Below are positions 57,519 through 64,000 of a DNA stretch of 64,000 nucleotides, one piece after another (position 1 is the stretch's first letter; every line of letters begins with the position of its first letter). Both the position numbers and the translations under genes were made by a program. Below the pieces are notes generated by a model. That model was not told the DNA's origin. It did no database searches and worked only from the letters and a program-made list of their open reading frames with translations. The DNA lies in the NCBI GenBank assembly GCA_011947345.1, contig JAAVTG010001003.1, positions 310,001-374,000 of the forward strand. The letters are read 5' to 3'. This stretch comes from Phytophthora quininea. Lineage: Eukaryota > Oomycota > Peronosporomycetes > Peronosporales > Peronosporaceae.

Positions 57519-60500
57519 ATGGGGAGACGCAAGCCGGCCGCGACGGCGTCGGCCTTCACCGACGAGCGCGTGGTGGTGGGCGTGGACGACCTGGTGCTGC
57601 TGCCCAGTGTGAGCGAGACGTCCATCCTGGAGAACCTCAAAATGCGCCACGCCGCCGACGTCATCTACTCGTACATCGGCCACGTGCTGGTGGTCGTGAA
57701 CCCGTACAAGTGGCTGGACATCTACGGCGAGGACAGTATGCGCTACTACACGCACAAGGCACGCATCGACGTGCCCCCGCACGTGTTCGCCACGGCCGAG
57801 GAGACGTACCGCACGATGCTCAGCGAGGAGGACAACCAGTGCGTCATCATCAGCGGAGAGAGCGGCGCCGGCAAGACGGAGGCTTCCAAGCAAATCCAAA
57901 ACTACATTGCAGGAGTCAGTGGCAGCGGCGCCGGTGTGGACAAGGTCAAACGCACCTTCCTAGAGAGCAATCCGCTGCTCGAAGCTTTCGGTAACGCCAA
58001 GACGCTGCGCAACAACAACAGCAGTCGCTTCGGCAAGTACTTTGAGCTGCTGTTCGACTCGGCCGGACGTCCGCAAGGCGGCAAAGTCACCAACTACTTG
58101 TTGGAGAAGTCTCGCGTGGTTAAGCCGGGCAAAGGCGAGCGCAACTTCCACATTTTCTATCAGGTGCTGGCCGGACTGCCCGCAGCAGCCAAGCAGAAGC
58201 TGTACTTGGACCGGGGTGGACCGGACAGTTACAATTACTTGAAGACGAGCGGCTGCTACGATGTGGACGACGTCAACGACGCACAAGAGTTCGAGGAGAC
58301 CATGTCGGCCATGCAGCATGTGGGCATTAAGCGCAAGCAGATCGAGCTAGTGATCCAGACGCTGGCGGCTGTGCTGCACATCGGAAATGTGCATTTCCAG
58401 CCTGAGACAGTGGGCGACGCCGAAGGATCGTCGGTTCGCGACAGGGAAAGTCTGCAGATCGCGTGTGAACTGCTGGGTCTTGATGCAGCTCGACTGGAAC
58501 ACGCCTTGTGCTTCAAGCTGCTTCAAACGATGGCGCCTGGCGGCAAGATTGAGTCCTACGAGTGCCGCAGAATACGAGTCAGGCCAAGGCCCAACGAGAC
58601 TCCATCGCGAAGGCCGTTTACGACCGACTCTTTGATTTCTTGGTGGAGCGTGTAACCACGCGCTGGACATTGAGAAGAAGGCGGAGAAGCATGGCGAGAT
58701 CCTGGAAATTGACGACATGACCACCATTGGCATCCTGGATATCTACGGGTTTGAAATCTTTGACAAGAACGGCTTTGAGCAGTTCTGCATCAACTACGTG
58801 AATGAAAAACTACAGCAGATTTTCATCGAGCTCACGCTCAAAAGCGAACAGGAGGAGTATGCGCGCGAGGGCATCGAGTGGGCGCCAATTCCTTTCTTCA
58901 ACAACAAGGTTGTGTGCGACTTGATCGAGGCTCGACGTCCTACGCCAGGCATCTTTCTCATTTTGGACGACACCGTCAAGACAATGCATTCTCGCCAGGG
59001 TGAAAGCGTAGATGCAAACTTCCTCGAAAAAGTTGCAAGCATCCACGGGTCACACCCGCACTTTTCAAAGCGTGGCAAGACCTTCGAGATCAACACTATG
59101 CAGGCGATGTGCAGTACAATATCGACGGCTTTGGAGACTCCAACAAGGACTTTTAAGTAAGGACATTGCGCTCATCATCAGCGAGACTTCCAACAAGCTC
59201 ATGCGCTACATCTTCCCTGAAGAGATCGATCTCAATGACAAGCGAATGGCGAACACTGCTGGGTATAAGATCCGCACTCAGTGTGAGGCGCTAGTGAACG
59301 CTTTGATGGATTGTACTCCGCACTATGTGCGCTGTATAAAGTCGAATGACCAAAAGCAACCGAACAAGATGGACGACCGTCGTGTCATCCACCAGATTAA
59401 GTACCTAGGTCTGCTGGAAAACGTGAAGGTGCGACGAGCAGGATACGCCTACCGTGGGGACTATGGGCGTTTTGTTGATCGCTTCCGTCTGCTGAGCAAG
59501 GAAACGTATCCGGAATTTCGCGGATCAGATAAGAAGGGAACTCAGGCAATTTTGCGAGCTGCTGTTAAATCACTTCCTCAACTTGAGAAGGAGGTGCAGC
59601 TCGGTAAGACAATGGTGTTTATCCAGACACCCGAGACCTTCTTCGACCTGGAAAAGTTGCGAGAGAGGAAATTGGGTTCGTTCGCAATGCGCATCCAAAA
59701 GGCCTGGAAAAAGTACTATGGCCGTCGGCATCTATTGCAGCTGAATCACGATATCACGAAGTTGTACACGTCCAACAACAAACAGCGACAGCGTGTGAGT
59801 ATCTATCGACCGTTTGATGCAGACTACTTCCGTGACGATGATGTACGTGAGGCGTGCATGGATATTATTCGACACTACGGCGACTCAGAGAAGATTGTGT
59901 TCATGGACGCAATCGAAAAGGTTTGTGCTGGCGCATCGCCTGATGGCTCTCCTGTAACGGTGGCTGGACGGATCTTAATCATCACGGACCAGTTCTTGTA
60001 TTTGATGGAGAAGCGCATTTGGCAGCCTGTGCTGGACCCTAAAAGTTCATGGGTGCCACCGTTGGTGTATCTTCGACGTCGGCTTCAATTGTCGGCTATT
60101 GAAGAAATCACCATGAGTACGCTTGCAGACCCCTACTTTGTGCTTAAAGTACACCAGGAACCACTCCTTCCCGAGCCAGACAAACGCAACTGGGTGGACA
60201 ACAAATCAACGATGGTTTGTATGGCTACTGGGAAGAAGTTTGGCTTGTTCAACCGTCGCCATCACTGCCGCTACACGGGTAAGATCTACTGCAACGATGT
60301 TTGCAAACAATTGGAAGTGGTGCCAGACATGGGCTTCTACACTCCTGTGCGGGTGTACGACAAGGTCATTGGGCTGATGTCTACTGAGATGCCAGAAGAC
60401 CAGTTGCTCATATCGGAGAAGAAGACGGAGATTGCTGTCACGCTCGTTGACGCCATCCGTTCCATGGCAAACATCGTGACCCCCATCAGTTTCAGCGACT

Positions 60501-60972
60501 CCATTCGCCTGCATCGTGCGGCGAGTGTTGGGCTCTCGAAATCTCCATCACAGCAGATTCAATTCACCTCGTCAGGCCACGATAGAATCACAGGCGATGC
60601 AAACAGTGTGCAGATCCATGTGGCGCCGGGCGTCCCTGACGAGTACATTCGTAAACGACGAAAACGCGAAAGGCTCGTCGTAAAAGACTGGAAAGACAAC
60701 GAGAAGAAGAGCTGGCTATGCGAGCGCAGCGACAGGAGCAACGAAGCAGAGAACGCGAAGCAGAACGATTGCGCCGTGTTGCTGAAAAGAAAGCCAAAAA
60801 GCAGGCTGAGAAGGAAGCGCGGAGGCACGCATCATCGTCGAGGAAATCGTCAAAGGCGTCGATGGAGTCAGCGCGGAAGTTTGGAGAAACTGTACAAGGC
60901 TCGTCGAATGGCAGCCTTGGCGGCGCCAACAGTGAGCTGGCAGCTATCCTTGCTCGCCGACGTGGAGCTTGA
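57519..60972 (+). CDS. Class I-type myosin with degenerate FYVE-like finger
   Basis: About 1,152 residues. Motor: [15 protein letters not shown]-loop GESGAGKTE at about residue 113, switch [10 protein letters not shown], switch [10 protein letters not shown], and the actin-binding/relay region [15 protein letters not shown]. One IQ motif ([15 protein letters not shown]), a TH1-like tail, then [14 protein letters not shown] with [13 protein letters not shown], a FYVE-like zinc finger missing several Cys, and a charged coiled-coil tail ending at 60972. Five one-base losses (about 58563, 58652, 59093, 59152, 60677); with them restored, the length is exactly whole codons. Beyond 60677 the longer open frame to 61078 is the wrong frame. 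Actin-based membrane motor, perhaps endosomal. Confidence 0.9.
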
Positions 60973-61079
60973 GCTTGCAAACAGAGATGTAGCACGTCGT
61001 GCAACAGAAGGAATGAATTACAGCAATTTTGCAACACTATCTTGCGATTTCATTAGAGTCTTCCATCAACAGTACTAAG

Positions 61080-63200
61080 CTAGAAGTCGACAGAGAGAGC
61101 TGGAAGTTGGTTGAGTTGGCCAATGCCTGCACTGGTGAGCTTGCTGCAATACCACAGATTAATTTTCTCGAGGTTCACAAGAGTCATAAGGTTTGCCAAA
61201 CCGGCATCTGTGAGTTCCCCGCATTCTGCCAATGTGAGGGACGTCAATGAAGTTACCTTGGCCAGAGTTGGCATGCCTTCGTCAGTGAGTAGACAACAGT
61301 TGCCTAAATCCAGGAAGCCAGGCTGGGCATTGTGAGGAATGCCGACAGACACTTGTCTGTAAGCTTCGAACAGCTTGCCAGGTCGATCGATTGGAGCTTG
61401 GTGAGAGATGCCAAGTTCAAAATACCATCGTCCGTCAGCTTGTTGCAGTACCACAACACCAACGTCTCCAACAGAGTCAGCTGAGCGATGGCTTTAGTCG
61501 ATTCGTCGGTGAGAAGGCGACAGCTAGCCAAGTTCAGCGTCTTCAGCAATCTGAGCTCAGCAATAAAGAGATACCGACGTCGTCGATGCGGTTGCAGCGC
61601 ATCAGATTGAGCGTTGTAAGGTTCTTGAGGTCTCCCAGTCCTGTCAGAGCCTTATTTCCCACTTGGCGACAGTTAGACAAGTCCATGATCGCGAGGGACT
61701 TGAGTTTCGAAAGTGCAGCGATACCTTCATCCCGAATGCCAGTACAACCCCCAGGTATAGGTACTTGAGGCGTTCTAGCCCGGCTAGTTCACTGAGACCC
61801 TCGTCAGTGATGTTGAAGCAGCTTGCCATATCCAAAGACGTAAGACTCGGAAGGCTTGCAATAGAACGCAATCCCTTGTCGGTGACCTTGCCGCATTTCA
61901 TCAAATTCAGGTAGCGCATCTTTGAAAGAGGCTCCATATGCTCGAAGGTGGCGTCGCCGATCTCGCTGCAGTACCAGAGATTGCAGGACGACAACTTGCT
62001 GAAATTCGATAGCACCCGTGTGCCTTCGTCAGTGATGTTGTAGCACCCAGAAATATTCAGGGTGACGAGGTTGATCAGCGGTGCTAAGGCCAGCATGCCT
62101 TGGTCGGTCACGTCGCCCATGTTGGCCATTTCTAAGATCCGTAAATTCACGAGTGAGCTCAACGAGCTGACTCCTGCATCCGTGATCTGGGTGCAATTGG
62201 ACAAATCGAGACAGGTAAGCGACTTCAAGCTCGCGATGGCTGAAATGCCTTCGTCGGTGATCTGCCCTTGGTTGCAATACCATAGATTGAGAGTCTCGAG
62301 GTTCTTCAGCAGCGAGAGCTGTCGAATGCCGGCGTCGGTGATTTCCCTGCAGCCACGTAGACTCAGATGCGTCAACTTGGGAAGGTTGGTCGAGATTGCA
62401 GAAACGCTTTCATCGGTAATCTCCTTGCAGTAGCCCAGATTTAGCGAAGTCAGTGTGTTTGTCAGCGACTGGCTGAGTGCACGGATTCCTTTGTCGGTCA
62501 CCTGGTAGCAGCCCTTCAGAGCGATTGCTCGCAGTGCTGTCATATTGGCGAGCTGCTCTACTGTAGTATCTGTGAGGTTGGTGCAGCTCGTGAGTCTGAT
62601 CTCTTTCAGATTCGGGAACTGCGTCGAAATGTTCGTCATGTGCTCGTCGAAGATCACGCGTCTGGCCGGGATGAACGAAAGTTCTTGTGTCGCTCGACCA
62701 ACTTCTCGGCAGAGGCTCTTGCTAGTAAACATCAAGCGGAAAATGTCGTCAACGTGCAGACAGTCCACGATGAGGTGGAGCACGTGCGAGACGTCCAGCA
62801 ATATGTTCCCACCGCCGTTCATTCCTTCGTCGAGAGTGTCCAAGAAGCTTCCGCGTCGGCTACTGCTAACGCTGCATAGCGACGTCGATCTCGACCTAGT
62901 CCGTAGCCTCTGCTGCTCTGCATCGGTGGGTCTGGCACCTTGTGCGACCTGTCGCCAGTGGTTGAACGCCTTCTTGCGCCACATGTACGAGAGGCGGTCG
63001 TACACGCACGAACAGGACTCGTCTTGATCCAGTCGAATGTGGGAGCGCGGCAGACCTTGACGATGCAGCCGACCGCCACCATCCTGCAGCGCCGTCACCT
63101 CGCGGTCGTCCGAGTCGGCGTCGCACACACACGACGAGAAGATGTAGTCCAGCTCCTCCATCGAGAAGGACGACAGCGATCGAGGGTCCAGCCGCGTCAT
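61080..63200 (-). CDS. Leucine-rich-repeat protein (AMN1/FBXL-like)
   Basis: About 707 residues, no introns. An N-terminal region with Ser/Arg-rich linker and an F-box-like segment (HVLHLIVDCLHVDDIFRLMF) precedes about 18 cysteine-containing LRRs of the type LxxLxLxxCxxITDxGI (examples LTSLNLGYCKEITDESVSAI, LTCLDLSNCTQITDAGVSSL). One-base losses near 61745 (G run), 61560 (T run) and 61320 shift the last five repeats into other frames, but all repeats keep the pattern. Possibly an SCF substrate receptor or a regulator like Amn1. Stops one base after the end of an open frame running on from the myosin gene; the two genes converge. Confidence 0.88.
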
Positions 63201-63550
63201 GGACAAGTCGGCAAACGTTGACTGTTGCTCTGGGGATTACAAAAGTGTCTAGTTGCCATCCTGCATCTTGATCGTCGAGTCCGATGCCCAGACTCTCGAG
63301 GTAAAGCCGTCCTCAGTGCTGACGTACGTCCTCGACGGTGACGTCGCGTGCGTGGCGTTCGCCTCAGACTCAGAAATAGAGTGATGTTTTTTCGGTGAGT
63401 GTCGCTCCATTTGGTGTGATCGTACACCATTTCTGGGAATCTTCTGTTTGGAGGGCGTCTCCAATCCGTTGGCCAGCCACTTCCGAATCGAGCGCTTCTC
63501 GGCCACCTTCGCGTATCAAACCAGCCCCCGACACCTCCGTACAACAAACC
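63201..63550. other. Divergent promoter region of LRR gene and eIF6
   Basis: 350 bases between start codons. No coding sequence; open frames are short and unbiased. No clear Inr match seen. Confidence 0.5.
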
Positions 63551-64000
63551 ATGGCGATCCGCTGCCAGTTTGAAAACTCCAACGAGATCGGCGTCTTCTC
63601 CAAGCTCACCAACTCGTACTGCCTCGTGTGCGTGGGCGGCTCCGAGAACTTCTACAGCACCTTCGAGTCGGAGCTGGCCGACCACATCCCCGTGGTGCAC
63701 GCCAGCATCGCCGGCTGCCGCTTCGTGGGGCGCGTGGCCGTGGGCAACAAGCGCGGCCTGCTCCTGCCCAGCACCACCACGGACCAGGAGATGCAGCACA
63801 TCCGCAACTCGCTCCCCGACTCGGTCGTCGTGCAGCGCGTGGAGGAGCGACTCTCGGCGCTCGGCAACTGCATCGCCACCAACGACCACGTGGCGCTCGT
63901 GCACACAGACCTGGACCGCGAGACGGAGGAGATCGTGGCCGACACGCTGGGCGTCGAGGTCTTCCGTCAGACTGTGGCCGGCAACGCGCTCGTGGGCAGC
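63551..64000 (+). CDS. EIF6: Eukaryotic translation initiation factor 6 (partial, runs off the window)
   Basis: 150 codons open to the window edge from ATG 63551. The N-terminus [20 protein letters not shown] is diagnostic of eIF6, followed by [40 protein letters not shown] and [20 protein letters not shown]. eIF6 binds the 60S subunit, blocks premature 40S joining and is needed for 60S biogenesis. Frame intact; the last ~95 residues lie outside. Confidence 0.96.
   Translation, partial: MAIRCQFENSNEIGVFSKLTNSYCLVCVGGSENFYSTFESELADHIPVVHASIAGCRFVGRVAVGNKRGLLLPSTTTDQEMQHIRNSLPDSVVVQRVEERLSALGNCIATNDHVALVHTDLDRETEEIVADTLGVEVFRQTVAGNALVGS

Noticed and set aside
60718..61078. Myosin frame continuing to 61078
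   Set aside because: After 60677 this frame is Arg/Lys nonsense, while the shifted frame gives a regular coiled coil ending at 60972, and only the latter makes the total length whole codons.
1..64000. CRISPR arrays, bacterial operons or prophage
   Set aside because: No regularly spaced repeats and no Shine-Dalgarno pattern; many genes have spliceosomal introns.

Overview
The window reads as nuclear DNA of an oomycete, most likely Phytophthora or a close relative. The evidence is dense intron-poor genes on both strands, GT-AG introns of about 55-85 bases, strong G/C bias at third codon positions, intergenic gaps of about 100-700 bases, and copies of the oomycete Inr/FPR core promoter. I recognise 32 loci plus one partial gene at each edge. 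There is no operon logic, tRNA, rRNA, CRISPR array or intact mobile element that I could support.

Layout. 1-10 kb: the C-terminus of an unknown gene, a LYR-motif protein, a quinone oxidoreductase-like enzyme, a secreted probably GPI-anchored protein, a broken isochorismatase-like gene, a TBC-ankyrin-zinc-binding RabGAP, and a myristoylated GAF-type cyclic nucleotide phosphodiesterase (minus). 10-21 kb: a DGAT2 acyltransferase fused to a long membrane region, PXMP4, a large Cys-repeat protein ending in a J-domain, a PSTAIRE cyclin-dependent kinase and glycerate kinase. 21-31 kb: a TMUB-like ubiquitin-fold membrane protein, a tail-anchored 4xCBS-PB1 protein, an unknown F-box-like protein and a tandem pair of TauE/SafE transporters. 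31-41 kb: a BRE1-type RING ligase, a BMT5-like rRNA methyltransferase, gankyrin, two tandem globins with N-myristoylation signals, UTP13 and an RWD protein. 41-54 kb: an MFS sugar transporter, a coiled-coil protein, an FAD oxidoreductase, a D-cysteine desulfhydrase-like enzyme, a membrane-anchored sedolisin and an NHL-repeat protein. 54-64 kb: a HAD phosphatase, a gene-poor 2.7 kb gap, a class I myosin with a degenerate FYVE-like module, a leucine-rich-repeat protein and the start of eIF6.

The strongest technical signal is that about half of the genes are interrupted by single missing bases, mostly in short homopolymer runs. Adding one base at each site gives whole-codon lengths, and makes the two TauE/SafE paralogues exactly equal (436 residues each). 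These are best read as sequencing or assembly errors rather than as pseudogenes. The isochorismatase-like locus is different: it also lacks its catalytic end.

Biologically the most unusual items are the signal-peptide Cys-repeat/J-domain protein (15.3-18.1 kb), the DGAT2 fusion, the pair of acylated globins and the myosin with a ligand-poor FYVE-like finger. The genes mostly serve separate housekeeping functions: ribosome biogenesis (UTP13, BMT5-like, eIF6), proteasome and ubiquitin (gankyrin, BRE1, TMUB), lipid and peroxisome (DGAT2, PXMP4), photorespiratory or serine metabolism (glycerate kinase), signalling (PDE, CDK, RabGAP) and transport.
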